A stretch of 64,000 bases of DNA from Granulicella sp. L56 (GTDB lineage: Bacteria > Acidobacteriota > Terriglobia > Terriglobales > Acidobacteriaceae), in NCBI RefSeq assembly GCF_009765835.1, contig NZ_LMUS01000001.1, forward strand, positions 186,001 to 250,000. Direction: 5' to 3'. Of the stretch, positions 55,803-64,000 are shown one piece after another. Under the pieces are notes generated by a model, which ran no database searches, was not told where the DNA came from, and saw only the letters and a program-made list of their open reading frames with translations. How positions within the stretch are numbered: the stretch's first letter is position 1; each line of letters starts with the position of its first letter. Both the position numbers and the translations under genes were made by a program.

Positions 55803-57401
55803 ATGATAGCCCCTGCACAGGATGCCGCTGAAGTTACCATCCGTTCGGCCCAGGCCCCGTTCGTCAACGAAGAGTTCGTCGACTTCGCCCTCGGGGAGAA
55901 CAAGCGTGCCATGCAGGCCGCGCTCGCCGAGGTGGGGAGCCAGCTTGGCCGTGGGTACGACCTCGTCATCGGGGGGCGGCGCGTACGGACCGAAGGCAAG
56001 ATCGTTTCCAGCAATCCAGCACGGCCAAAGCAGGTGGTAGGCATCCACTCGAAGGCTGGCCCGGAGCACGTTCAGCAGGCGATTGACGCCGCCCAGGTAG
56101 CCTACGCAGACTGGACCCGGCAATCCGCAATAGATCGGGCAGGACTCTTGTTCCGTTCTGCGACTCTCATCCGCGAGCGTAAATTCGAGTTCTGCGCATG
56201 GCTGATCTACGAGGTGGGCAAGAACTGGGGCGAGGCTGATGCTGACGTAGGCGAGACAATCGACTTCCTGGAGTTCTATGGACGCGAGGCGCTTCGCCTG
56301 GCTAGCGCAACCACGCCTATCCAGTTTCCCGGCGAGCGCAACCAGCTTCGTTATCTGCCGCTCGGCGTCGGCGCGGTCATTCCGCCGTGGAACTTCCCTT
56401 TCGCCATCATGGCCGGCATGACGGCCGCAGCCATCGTCTGCGGCAACACGGTGGTGCTCAAGCCGTCTGAAGACGCGCCTACCATCGCCGCACGCTTTAT
56501 GAGCCTCCTCGAAGAGGCAGGCCTTCCGGATGGCGTCGTCAATTTGTGTCCCGGCGCAGGAGCAGAGTTTGGAGCGGCGCTGGTCGAGCATCCCCAGACG
56601 CGCTTTATCGCCTTTACCGGATCGAAGGCAGTGGGCCTGCAGATTCACGAGCGCGCCGCCCGCACCCAGCCCGGCCAGCACTTCATCAAGCGAACGATTC
56701 TGGAGATGGGCGGCAAGGACTCCATCATCGTCGACAACGACTGCGACCTCGACGCAGCCGTGCAGGGAGTGGTGGCGAGCGCCTTCGGTTTCAATGGCCA
56801 GAAGTGTTCTGCCTGCTCGCGCGTCATCGTCGATGCTGAGATCTATGACACCTTCTGCGACCGCCTGCAGGCAAAGGTAGCGGAGATCAAGACCGGCGAT
56901 CCGGTCGAAAACATTTATACCGGACCGGTCATCAGCGAAAAGGCATACCGCAAGGCCCTTGGCTATATCGACATCGGAAAGACCGAGGGGGTCGTTCTGA
57001 ACGGCGGCCAGGCCATCGAAACGCCCGAGGGCGGTTATTACATCGCGCCCACCGTTATCAAAGACGTGGCATCCACCGCCCGTATCGCGCAGGAAGAGAT
57101 CTTCGGGCCGGTGCTTGCCGTCATCAAATCGAAGAACTTCGATGAGGCGCTCGCCATCGCCAACAACACCGAGTACGGCCTGACCGGAGCCATTTATTCC
57201 AACTCGCGGGCGAACCTCGACCGGGCGCAGAACGAGTTTCACGTCGGCAATCTCTACCTCAACCGGAAGTGCACGGGCGCGATGGTCGGCGCGCATCCCT
57301 TCGGCGGCTTCAATATGAGCGGCACCGATTCCAAGGCCGGAGGCCCGGATTATCTGCTGCTGTTCACGCAGGCTCAGAGCATCGGGGAAAAGACAACCTA
57401 G
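55803..57401 (+). CDS. L-glutamate gamma-semialdehyde (P5C) dehydrogenase
   Basis: Oxidises glutamate semialdehyde/P5C to glutamate in proline breakdown, using NAD+. Aldehyde-dehydrogenase motifs: VIPPWNFPFAIMAGM, LEMGGKDSIIVDNDCD (catalytic Glu) and GFNGQKCSACSRVIVD (catalytic Cys). AHPFGGFNMSGTDSKAGGPD is the family's C-terminal oligomer block. Length 532 matches the RocA/PruA single-domain enzyme; no proline dehydrogenase domain is attached. ProC lies far upstream (25.3 kb). A direct repeat lies in the promoter region. Confidence 0.93.
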   Translation: MIAPAQDAAEVTIRSAQAPFVNEEFVDFALGENKRAMQAALAEVGSQLGRGYDLVIGGRRVRTEGKIVSSNPARPKQVVGIHSKAGPEHVQQAIDAAQVAYADWTRQSAIDRAGLLFRSATLIRERKFEFCAWLIYEVGKNWGEADADVGETIDFLEFYGREALRLASATTPIQFPGERNQLRYLPLGVGAVIPPWNFPFAIMAGMTAAAIVCGNTVVLKPSEDAPTIAARFMSLLEEAGLPDGVVNLCPGAGAEFGAALVEHPQTRFIAFTGSKAVGLQIHERAARTQPGQHFIKRTILEMGGKDSIIVDNDCDLDAAVQGVVASAFGFNGQKCSACSRVIVDAEIYDTFCDRLQAKVAEIKTGDPVENIYTGPVISEKAYRKALGYIDIGKTEGVVLNGGQAIETPEGGYYIAPTVIKDVASTARIAQEEIFGPVLAVIKSKNFDEALAIANNTEYGLTGAIYSNSRANLDRAQNEFHVGNLYLNRKCTGAMVGAHPFGGFNMSGTDSKAGGPDYLLLFTQAQSIGEKTT

Positions 57402-57486
57402 TCCAACCGGAACGCGAAGAAGCAATCAAGCCAGATTGGCCTGTCCAAAAACGCTAAAAATGTGGTCTGGACGCGCCACAACCGCA

Positions 57487-57544
57487 CGTCATCTCGACCG
57501 AAGGCGGCGTTTTTGCCGCCGCAGCGAGAGACCCCTGTATTTTG
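57487..57544 (+). repeat. Modular dispersed repeat, forward copy
   Basis: CGTCATCTCGACCG, then an internal hairpin with GGCGGC and GCCGCC, then GAGAGACCCCTGTATTTTG. The ends match the copy at 17767-17834, but the interior hairpin is different. Confidence 0.7.
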
Positions 57545-57633
57545 CTGCAGTTTGTTTCAACCAAGCTGCAGGCTGCCCTTTGTGGAGACTGCCGCTGGTT
57601 GATCCTCGAAAAACAGGCTCATCGCAAAAAAGA

Positions 57634-57681
57634 CGAAATACAGGGGTCTCTCCACTCCGCTGCGCTCCGGTCGAGATGACG
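57634..57681 (-). repeat. Modular dispersed repeat, inverted copy
   Basis: On the minus strand it reads CGTCATCTCGACCGGAGCG to GAGAGACCCCTGTATTTCG. It pairs with 57487-57544 as an inverted repeat over both conserved ends. Its interior is a third variant with no long hairpin. Confidence 0.7.
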
Positions 57682-57806
57682 TTAGTGTTGGCCGGTCGAT
57701 ATAAAGTGAAGTTTTGTAGTGGGATTAAAGCAACAGGAAACAACAAAGTAACTTTCACAGCAGTTTCTGGACAGCCATTTAGAAGGTTAATCGTTCAGAA
57801 TTCGGT

Positions 57807-58223
57807 CTAACTTACCCGCTGTAGTCCTCTCACAACACCATCTCGAACGATGTCTCCGTAACGGTCTGCCGAAAGCTGGTTCAGGTGAGCGGAAGCCAAT
57901 TCGTAGAATCTCTTTGCTTCTTCCCGGTTCCCTAGATCTTCGTGAGATTTCCCCATATTCAGGTAGAGGGAGGGATAGAAACCTTGAACTAGAGCGCCAT
58001 CGACGGCATTCGCCCGATCCAGCGATTCCTGATTCCAGCGAAGCATGTCGGACGCCGTCTTCTGATGCCTGGCGACATAATGCGCAGCGATGCACTTTTC
58101 AAAATCGTCTGCACTTTGCTCCCACGCTGTCATGAAGAGTTTCGAAGCTTCGTCGAGCTCGCCCTTCATCTCCCGTTCCATGCCTTCGGCACAGAGACGA
58201 ACAATCGGATTATTGGGGTCCAT
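57807..58223 (-). CDS. Small TPR-like helical protein
   Basis: A 138-residue soluble, mostly helical protein with no catalytic motif. TPR-like pairs can be seen: EGMEREMKGELDEASKLFMT and SLYLNMGKSHEDLGNREEAK followed by RFYELA. Similar small proteins are sometimes annotated as rRNA adenine methyltransferases, but no methyltransferase motif is seen here. ATG 58223 is the only clear start. It is divergent from the VOC gene at 58386 across 162 bp. Confidence 0.6.
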   Translation of the reverse strand: MDPNNPIVRLCAEGMEREMKGELDEASKLFMTAWEQSADDFEKCIAAHYVARHQKTASDMLRWNQESLDRANAVDGALVQGFYPSLYLNMGKSHEDLGNREEAKRFYELASAHLNQLSADRYGDIVRDGVVRGLQRVS

Positions 58224-58385
58224 GCGGCGATGATATCCGATGACGAAGTGACACCGACGGTTATGGGCGGCAACTGGCGTCGCTATTCCCCGGAAAACCG
58301 GCAGGCAAGATGGAATCGCAATTCGACTACAACGTAATTGGGGTGTTTAATCACCGGTGGGCTCTGTGTCGGAAAGGAGTCGTCA

Positions 58386-58835
58386 ATGAGCAACGTGCAA
58401 ATCGAGCAGAAGAGCTATGAGATGCCCCCGAAGGAGGGGATCAGCATCGCGCATTTTCTCACCGTCGCCGACATTGAGCGATCAGCTCGATACTACGAAA
58501 AGGTCTTCGGCGCTCGCATTCTGAGCCTGGGTGACGGCAACGCGCCTGGGTACCTTCAGCTTGCAAATATCTGGATGATTCTGAACGTTGGAGGTGGACC
58601 GACCCCGGATAAGCCGACGGTAACGCTCAGCGTCCCCGACCCGAACCACATCACCAGCTTTCTGAATTTCCGGGTTGCGGATATTCAAGCGTGCTATGAG
58701 TTATGGAAAAGTCGGGGAGCCGAGTTCATTACGGAGCCGATTCCAAAGTACGGCGAGACGCGCTGCTACATCCGCGATCCCGATGGATATCTTATCGAGG
58801 TCGGACAGAGCAATTCAGGCGTGATGTACGGTTGA
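58386..58835 (+). CDS. VOC (glyoxalase/bleomycin-resistance fold) protein
   Basis: A 149-residue VOC-fold protein with ISIAHFLTVADIERSARYYEK, LQLANIWMILNVGGG and the closing CYIRDPDGYLIEVGQS. AAAGGAG lies about six bases before the ATG at 58386; the open frame reaches 58338. VOC proteins include metal-dependent isomerases, dioxygenases and antibiotic-binding proteins, and the substrate is unknown. The segment SIAHF (His) and the closing Glu in LIEVG are the possible metal ligands. Confidence 0.82.
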   Translation: MSNVQIEQKSYEMPPKEGISIAHFLTVADIERSARYYEKVFGARILSLGDGNAPGYLQLANIWMILNVGGGPTPDKPTVTLSVPDPNHITSFLNFRVADIQACYELWKSRGAEFITEPIPKYGETRCYIRDPDGYLIEVGQSNSGVMYG

Positions 58836-58904
58836 CGCTCGGCCCGCGTGTGATGCGGATTCAAATGCTCACAAATCACGCCGGGTGACTATCAATCTTC
58901 GGCT

Positions 58905-59561
58905 TCACGCGGTTTTCATTTGAAGCAGATTCCCTGCCTTGGCCGCAGCCTCGGCGAGAACGCGATGGTGAATCGTAAACAGCGCCAGCTCCAGCCGGTC
59001 GGAGACGCCGGTCTTGTCGTAGATGCCGCGCAGGTAGTTCTTGATGACCTGCTCCTTGGTGCCGAGCTGGGTGGCGATCTCCTTGTTCTTGCAGCCCTGA
59101 ACGATCAGTGCCACAATCTGCATCTCCTTGGGCGTCAGCCGGTCGCGGACACGCGCCCCGACGCTGTCGGCGGCTTGCATCGTGGTGACGTTGGCAAGCT
59201 GCACAAAGCGCTGCCCCCGGGCCACCTTTCGAACGCAGTCCACCAGTTCCGGCCCGGCGACGTTGCGACCCACGATGCCGTCGAGAAGGATGACGATCTC
59301 GTCGGCGACCTGCTCTGAGTTCTCGGCGACAAGGATGATGTGGCTACACGATATTTTCGTGCGGGCAAATAGGGTCTGAAAGTCCGGACGCAGGCTCGAA
59401 GCCACAAGCAGAATACCGCCTCGAAATGTCTCGATCGCAGCGAATAGCTTCTCCGCGCTCTCGCATTGGGCGACGATGCGCATATCGTCCTCCAACGCGA
59501 GCACGCGCGCTGCCCCAGCCCGGAATATCGCCTGATTATCAGCGAGGATAAGTCGGTTCAT
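58905..59561 (-). CDS. LuxR-type response regulator with a degenerate receiver
   Basis: A 218-residue regulator. The N-terminal receiver-like domain is recognisable (RLILADNQAIFRAGAARVLA; GGILLVASSLRPDF). The usual acidic pair reads ADNQ, and the phospho-acceptor Asp position (about residue 54) is Ala in LLVASS. The conserved Lys region is also lost. The C-terminal LuxR helix-turn-helix LTPKEMQIVALIVQGCKNKE followed by IATQLGTKEQVIKNYL is intact (about 141-200). It probably binds DNA without classic phosphorylation. It is divergent from the receiver-reductase gene, so it may control the adjacent redox pair. Confidence 0.82.
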   Translation of the reverse strand: MNRLILADNQAIFRAGAARVLALEDDMRIVAQCESAEKLFAAIETFRGGILLVASSLRPDFQTLFARTKISCSHIILVAENSEQVADEIVILLDGIVGRNVAGPELVDCVRKVARGQRFVQLANVTTMQAADSVGARVRDRLTPKEMQIVALIVQGCKNKEIATQLGTKEQVIKNYLRGIYDKTGVSDRLELALFTIHHRVLAEAAAKAGNLLQMKTA

Positions 59562-59791
59562 GAGCTCTTTCTATCTCCTGCCGGGATCTATCGCCCCGTA
59601 TTACCCCTCATCGGCAAGCTGCGCAGCCCGAGCGGAGATGTCCATAAATCGGACAACTCAGGACGCCAAACGATTCATAACAGGAGCCTGGTTCGTCAAC
59701 CCCCTATGTTTCTGAACCCTTGGGGCTCCGAGCACAATCGAATCATACGTGCGGGTATGTGGAAAACCCGTCTGCGAAGTATAACTAGGGT

Positions 59792-61438
59792 ATGCCTAAG
59801 CCAATTTTGCTCGCTATCGATGACGACACCAGCGTATTGGAAGCTGTCGTTCAGGACCTGCGCCGCCACTACGGTCAGAGCTACCGGATCGTTCGTGCTG
59901 CTTCGGGTGCTGCCGCGCTCGATATCTGTCGCCAGCTTCTGGAGCGCAAGGATACGGTAGCCCTCTTCCTCTCCGACCAGAGGATGCCGGGAATGACCGG
60001 CGTCGACTTCCTGCAGCAGGCGCTCAAGCTCTATCCCGATGCAAAACGTGTTCTGCTGACTGCCTACGCCGACACCGAGGCGGCAATTCGCGCCATCAAT
60101 TCTGCAAAGATCCACTATTACCTCAACAAGCCCTGGGACCCGCCCGAGGAGAAGCTCTACCCGGTGCTCGACGACCTGCTCGAAGCCTGGAAACAGGGGT
60201 ACAAGCCGCCGTTTGAGGGCATCCGGGTGGTTGGTGTGCGCTGGTCGCCTGCGGACCATGCCGTGCGCGACTTTCTCTCGCGCAACCGTATTCCCTATCA
60301 GTGGCTGAACCCGGAGCAGCATCCGGACGCGCTTCCGCTGCTGAAAGAAAAAGGCATCGACGACGCCAAGCTGCCGGTCGTCCTCTTTGGGGATGGAACG
60401 GCGCTGGTGCAACCGTCATCGACCGAGCTGGCAAAGAAGCTCGGTATTCCCACCCAGGCGCAGCAGGAGTTCTACGATGTCGTTGTCGTGGGGGCGGGCC
60501 CAGCCGGACTTGCGGCGGGCGTCTACGGGGCCTCCGAGGGGCTGCGTACGCTGATCGTCGAACCCAACGCCGTCGGCGGCCAGGCTGGCTCCAGCTCCAA
60601 GATTGAAAACTACCTCGGCTTCCCCTCCGGCATCAGCGGCGACGAGTTGGCGAAGCGGGCATTTCTACAGGCAGGACGGCTGGGTGCTGAGTTTCTTCTG
60701 CAGCAGGTCACCTGCATCCGGTCGGAGAACCGCTACCACATCGTAACGATGAAAGACGGCCGCGAGGTGACGTGCCATGTCTGCCTCATCGCCACGGGCG
60801 TCTCTTACTGCAAGCTCGACATCCCCGGATGCGACCAGTTCAACGGGGCAGGCGTCTACTACGGCGCGGCACTTACCGAAGCGATGTCTTGCGCGGGCGA
60901 GGCGGTCTACATCATCGGCGGCGCGAACTCGGCGGGCCAGGCGGCGATGCACTTTTCGCGCTATGCCTCAGAGGTTCACATGCTGGTGCGCGCCACCTCT
61001 CTTGAAAAAAGCATGTCGAAGTACCTGATCGACCAGATCAAGGCCACGCCGAACATCATCGTCGAGACCGAGACCGAAGTTGTCGGCATGGCGGGCGATG
61101 ACCATCTCGAGTGCCTGACGCTGAAGACGCCACGCGGAGAAGAGGCGCGGCCCTCCAGTTCCCTGTTCATCTTCATCGGCGCCGCGCCCAAGACCGACTG
61201 GCTGCCGAAACAGCTTGCCTGCGACAGCAAGGGCTTCATCCTCGCCGGCCCGGAGCTGAAGAGCAAATCGGCTGGAGCGTGGACGCTCGACCGTGAACCC
61301 TATTTGCTTGAGACCAGCGTACCCGGTATCTTTGTCGCCGGCGACGTTCGCTACAACTCAGTTAAACGATGTGCTTCTGCCGTTGGCGAAGGCTCAATCG
61401 CAATCCAGTTCGTGCACCAGTATCTTGCAACACTTTAA
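59792..61438 (+). CDS. Receiver-thioredoxin-reductase-like flavoprotein
   Basis: A 548-residue three-part protein. Residues 1-130 are a response-regulator receiver with acidic AIDDD, phospho-acceptor Asp in LFLSDQRMPGMTG (about 62) and Lys in YLNKPWDP (about 113). Residues about 143-218 resemble a glutaredoxin-fold domain (IRVVGVRWSPADHAVRDFLS) without the CxxC. Residues about 228-548 are a thioredoxin-reductase-type FAD/NAD(P) module (VVVVGAGPAGLAAG; VYIIGGANSAGQAAMHFSR; VPGIFVAGDVR) lacking the CxxC redox pair. It likely couples phospho-signalling to FAD or NAD(P)H redox state. The next gene is a cNMP-binding histidine kinase. Confidence 0.85.
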   Translation: MPKPILLAIDDDTSVLEAVVQDLRRHYGQSYRIVRAASGAAALDICRQLLERKDTVALFLSDQRMPGMTGVDFLQQALKLYPDAKRVLLTAYADTEAAIRAINSAKIHYYLNKPWDPPEEKLYPVLDDLLEAWKQGYKPPFEGIRVVGVRWSPADHAVRDFLSRNRIPYQWLNPEQHPDALPLLKEKGIDDAKLPVVLFGDGTALVQPSSTELAKKLGIPTQAQQEFYDVVVVGAGPAGLAAGVYGASEGLRTLIVEPNAVGGQAGSSSKIENYLGFPSGISGDELAKRAFLQAGRLGAEFLLQQVTCIRSENRYHIVTMKDGREVTCHVCLIATGVSYCKLDIPGCDQFNGAGVYYGAALTEAMSCAGEAVYIIGGANSAGQAAMHFSRYASEVHMLVRATSLEKSMSKYLIDQIKATPNIIVETETEVVGMAGDDHLECLTLKTPRGEEARPSSSLFIFIGAAPKTDWLPKQLACDSKGFILAGPELKSKSAGAWTLDREPYLLETSVPGIFVAGDVRYNSVKRCASAVGEGSIAIQFVHQYLATL

Positions 61439-61458
61439 AAGCAATTCCCAGGAAAACA

Positions 61459-62937
61459 ATGAGCGACCAAACCCAATCCGTCCAAACAAAAACAATCGGC
61501 AAGATCAGCGATGCAGTCTTTGCCAAATTGCGCACCATCTCCATTCTGTCGACCCTGAACGACGAAGAATTACTCTGCCTTGAAGGGGCAGAGGAGATTC
61601 ATCTGAAAAAAGATGAGGTGCTTGTGCGACAGGGTGAGGTTGCCCATTATTTCTGGATCCTGCTGGATGGCGAGCTGGGCCTGCTTCAAACCGTGGCCGA
61701 AGGCAAGGAGATGAGCCTCGCTCCGATTCCTGCGGGCACTGCGTTTGGCGAGGTGCCGCTGCTCTCCAATACCCCTAACCTTGTCAGTGTTCGCGCCAAG
61801 GATTCCGCGGAGCTGCTTCAATTTGACGAAGAAGCTTTCTGGAAGCTGATGACCACCTGCCCCGGTGTTCGCAGGGCCATCCTCGGAAATATGGCCATGC
61901 GCATTCAGAAGCTGCAAAGCATTGCCGTTCAGCAGGAGAAGATGGCATCTCTAGGCACCCTCGCCGCCGGCCTGATGCATGAGTTGAACAATCCCGGAGC
62001 AGCCGCTCGCCGGGCCGCCTCACAACTCCGCGAAAATTTAATGCGAATGCACGAGCTCACGGCAAAATTCAGCCGCACCGAGATGAGCCAGGAGCAGAAG
62101 CAATGCATGTTCGACCTGCAGGAGCATGCACTCGCAGTCAAGCAACCGCTGCATCTGAACTCGCTCGAACAGAGCGACGCCGAAGAGGCACTCGCCGAAT
62201 GGATGGAAGAATCCAACATCGAGAATGCGTGGAAGATGGCGCCGACACTCGTATCGATTGGCATGGACGCGAAAGAGCTGGAGTGCGCGCGCGAGGAGTT
62301 TCCCGGTGCGATCTTCTCGGATGCACTGAGCTGGCTGGCCGCCCTAGTCTCCAGTATGCAGCTCGTCGGAACGATTGAAGAGAGCATCGGCCGCGTCTCC
62401 GACCTTGTGCTCGCGGTGAAGTCGTACGCCTACGAAGGCAAGGGCCAACGGCAACTGGTCGATATCAATAAGAGCATTTACGCTACGCTCATGATTCTTG
62501 GCCACAAGTTTCGCGAGAAGGAGATTGTGCTCGAGAAAGAACTCGCCGTTGAGCTTCCTATATTTCAGGCGCTATGCTCCGGGCTCAACCAGATTTGGAC
62601 CAACCTTCTCGACAACGCCATCGATGCTGCCTCACCGCATGGGCATATTAAAGTTCGTACGTGGGTCGAGAAAACGCTTAATGACGGACGCCCTGAGATC
62701 TGCATCAGCATCAGCGACAATGGCAGCGGCATCCCGACCGAGTGCCAGGCACATATCTTCGATCCCTTCTATACCACCAAGCCTATCGGCGTCGGCACCG
62801 GCATCGGCCTTGGCATCGTGCATCGCATCGTGGAGCAGAATGGCGGCGTCATCCGTTTCGCCTCTGAACCCGGCAGCACCGAGTTTGTTGTTCGTCTTCC
62901 CATCGACAATCCCCCTCCGCAAGAGCAAGCCAGCTAA
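61459..62937 (+). CDS. Histidine kinase with N-terminal cyclic-nucleotide-binding domain
   Basis: A 492-residue soluble kinase. Residues about 25-140 are a cNMP-binding domain (EVLVRQGEVAHYFWILLDGE; GTAFGEVPLLSN). The phosphorylation box is GTLAAGLMHELNNPG with His near 174. After a variable middle comes the ATP lid: NQIWTNLLDNAIDAASPHG (N box), ISDNGSGIPTECQAHIFDPF (G1) and TGIGLGIVHRIVEQNGG (G2). ATG 61459 with AGGA upstream follows the receiver-reductase gene by 20 bp, so the two probably form a cognate kinase-receiver pair. Confidence 0.9.
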   Translation: MSDQTQSVQTKTIGKISDAVFAKLRTISILSTLNDEELLCLEGAEEIHLKKDEVLVRQGEVAHYFWILLDGELGLLQTVAEGKEMSLAPIPAGTAFGEVPLLSNTPNLVSVRAKDSAELLQFDEEAFWKLMTTCPGVRRAILGNMAMRIQKLQSIAVQQEKMASLGTLAAGLMHELNNPGAAARRAASQLRENLMRMHELTAKFSRTEMSQEQKQCMFDLQEHALAVKQPLHLNSLEQSDAEEALAEWMEESNIENAWKMAPTLVSIGMDAKELECAREEFPGAIFSDALSWLAALVSSMQLVGTIEESIGRVSDLVLAVKSYAYEGKGQRQLVDINKSIYATLMILGHKFREKEIVLEKELAVELPIFQALCSGLNQIWTNLLDNAIDAASPHGHIKVRTWVEKTLNDGRPEICISISDNGSGIPTECQAHIFDPFYTTKPIGVGTGIGLGIVHRIVEQNGGVIRFASEPGSTEFVVRLPIDNPPPQEQAS

Positions 62938-63031
62938 AACAATTTTCAGAACAACATTTTTTCTCGTTGAGCGTTTTCACTGAAGAACACGCGTGGCAAT
63001 TACGCTGCGCGGATCTACAAGTGAGGACTCA

Positions 63032-63373
63032 ATGAATCTTTTCCGGCCCGCACGTCTCGCACTCCCCCTTATTGCCGCAGCATGTCTGCTGACCGCTGGC
63101 TGTGCCCATCGCACCTATGTTGGACCACCGCCTCCGCCACCCTATGGCGGCCCATCCGCTCTCATACAGAGCGCAGAGCAACAGGGATTCCGTGCGGGCG
63201 TCGATAGCGGCTCTCGCGATGCTTACAATCGCATGGGCTACCATCCAAAACGCAACCGCGCCTTTCACGACACTCCCGGCTACAACCCATCCTTCGGTCC
63301 TTACGGCCCGTATCGCTCCCACTTCCGCGATGCTTATCTGCGCGGCTACAACCAGGGCTTCTATCGCCGCTAG
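63032..63373 (+). CDS. Small lipoprotein
   Basis: A 113-residue protein with a lipoprotein signal ending in the lipobox LLTAGC (signal FRPARLALPLIAAACLLTAGC). The mature part is Gly/Pro/Tyr/Arg-rich (VGPPPPPPYGGPSA; YGPYRSHFRDAYLRGYNQGFYRR) and probably disordered or repeat-like. GAGG precedes the ATG at 63032. No function is known. It may be surface-exposed; sorting cannot be read from sequence. Confidence 0.7.
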   Translation: MNLFRPARLALPLIAAACLLTAGCAHRTYVGPPPPPPYGGPSALIQSAEQQGFRAGVDSGSRDAYNRMGYHPKRNRAFHDTPGYNPSFGPYGPYRSHFRDAYLRGYNQGFYRR

Positions 63374-63432
63374 TCGATCAATGTGATCCTCCTCCTGGCA
63401 CTGCATCGTAAGATGAGTGTCAGGAGAACTCC

Positions 63433-63855
63433 GTGCCCATCCCTCCCTTTCATATTGCCTTCCCCGTTGACGACCTTGACGCCGCTCGTCGCTTCTATGG
63501 CACAACGCTGGGCTGTCGCGAGGGACGCAGTTCGGAGCAATGGATTGACTTCGATCTCTTCGGCCACCAGATCGTCGCGCATCTGAAACCGAAGTCTCGC
63601 GATCACGATAAGCACCACAACCCGGTGGACGGCCACGACGTTCCCGTTCCACACTTCGGAGTCGTTCTTCCGATGGAGCAATGGCAGGCCCTTGCCGAGC
63701 GTCTTCGCGCGGCAGGAATCGATTTCGTCATCGAGCCCTATATTCGCTTCAAGGGCGAGATCGGCGAACAGGCCACCATGTTTTTCCTCGACCCCGCAGG
63801 TAATGCCTTGGAGTTCAAAGCCTTCGCCGATATCCGCCAGCTCTTCGCGAAATAA
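63433..63855 (+). CDS. VOC-family protein (putative dioxygenase/glyoxalase)
   Basis: A 140-residue VOC-fold protein with [45 protein letters not shown] and the closing [16 protein letters not shown]. The start is GTG at 63433 with AGGAG seven bases upstream. The residues His (FHIAF and VPHFGV) and Glu (LEFKAF) could be metal ligands. Substrate unknown. It lies 59 bp after the lipoprotein gene. Confidence 0.82.
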   Translation: MPIPPFHIAFPVDDLDAARRFYGTTLGCREGRSSEQWIDFDLFGHQIVAHLKPKSRDHDKHHNPVDGHDVPVPHFGVVLPMEQWQALAERLRAAGIDFVIEPYIRFKGEIGEQATMFFLDPAGNALEFKAFADIRQLFAK

Positions 63856-63893
63856 ATGCTTATGAGGTCTGACCTTCCGCTATTTAGCCGCTT

Positions 63894-63934
63894 CAACTAA
63901 ATCGTAATAACTCGTAGCTAATTCGATTTAGTTG
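63894..63934. repeat. Inverted repeat near the right edge
   Basis: CAACTAAATCG (63894-63904) and CGATTTAGTTG (63924-63934) are perfect 11-bp inverted repeats. They lie 39 bp after the VOC gene. It could be a weak terminator or an operator for a gene beyond the window; no T-run is seen. Confidence 0.4.
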
Positions 63935-64000
63935 ATTTAGACTCTCTAGCGACCCGGCAAGAGATGTCTTGGCGTTTTACCCGCCCCAGACAGACGGCTG

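Larger units (their letters stand above)
57402..57806. other. Gene-free spacer with an inverted pair of modular repeats
   Basis: This 405-bp stretch lies between the P5C dehydrogenase and a convergent minus-strand gene. It holds two modular repeats in opposite orientation (57487-57544 and 57634-57681), separated by 89 bp. The inner region also has CTGCAG and CAACCA/TGGTTG inverted segments. No gene is supported in this stretch. Confidence 0.7.

Noticed and set aside
57402..57806. Short open frames in the repeat-rich spacer after the P5C dehydrogenase
   Set aside because: They are formed by the inverted repeats themselves, have no ribosome site and no family pattern.
1..64000. CRISPR arrays, rRNA, transposases or prophage genes
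   Set aside because: No regularly spaced direct repeats, rRNA blocks, DDE/serine/tyrosine recombinase motifs or phage structural proteins were recognised in any frame read.

Overview
The window looks like chromosomal DNA from a soil-type Acidobacteriota, most likely the Terriglobia/Acidobacteriaceae (Edaphobacter, Granulicella or Terriglobus relatives). This is inference from gene content and style: GC-rich coding, many secreted sugar-active enzymes, a PEP-CTERM protein, an NHL/Ig-repeat surface protein, a TonB-dependent receptor with a carboxypeptidase-like N-terminal domain, heptose-LPS genes, and several families of short intergenic hairpin repeats. Most of the window is core-like. No rRNA, tRNA, CRISPR array, transposase or prophage was seen.

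Layout. 1-4.9 kb: partial PQQ dehydrogenase, ROK sugar kinase, secreted trehalase and a cysteine-less aspartate-semialdehyde-dehydrogenase relative. 5-9.2 kb (minus strand): a tight run with a MeaB-methylmalonyl-CoA epimerase fusion, tsaB, rimI, a DUF465 protein, psd and pssA. 9.4-15.1 kb: polysaccharide use, with alpha-L-fucosidase, GDSL esterase, pectinesterase, a hexuronate-type MFS transporter and a GntR/FadR regulator. 15.3-17.7 kb: metG carrying an in-frame intergenic-type hairpin repeat. 17.9-19.7 kb: two cupin paralogues flanking a PEP-CTERM protein. 19.8-27.2 kb: tatD, yajQ-like, polyprenyl synthase, a zeta-toxin-like module, a DUF885 protein, proC and COX15/ctaA. 27.2-31.5 kb: an 11-residue-repeat secreted protein, then a sodium:solute symporter with a 2-TM partner and a fucose-isomerase-family enzyme. 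31.5-41.4 kb: TonB receptor and alginate lyase (divergent), then a minus-strand uronate operon (DapA-like protein, kduI, kdgK-like kinase, KDPG aldolase) behind the NHL-repeat protein. 41.6-47.8 kb: dps and an LPS-heptose group (hldE, hldD, GT9, a methyltransferase-like protein, DUF4254). 47.9-57.4 kb: TPR protein, yvcK, GNAT, rlmN, M16 peptidase, prepilin, lolA, HAD phosphatase, Nudix and P5C dehydrogenase. 57.8-63.9 kb: a TPR-like protein, two VOC proteins, a lipoprotein, and a redox-signalling group: LuxR regulator with a degenerate receiver, receiver-thioredoxin-reductase flavoprotein, and cNMP-binding histidine kinase.

Together, the carbohydrate genes suggest outer-membrane and periplasmic breakdown of pectin, alginate and fucosylated glycans. 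The resulting uronates would pass through 2-keto-3-deoxygluconate (KduI, KdgK, Eda) into central metabolism. The strongest second-look items are the redox-signalling trio at 58.9-62.9 kb, the hairpin repeat inside metG, the DapA-family protein lacking the Schiff-base lysine in the uronate operon, the MeaB-epimerase fusion, and the small protein/zeta-kinase module.
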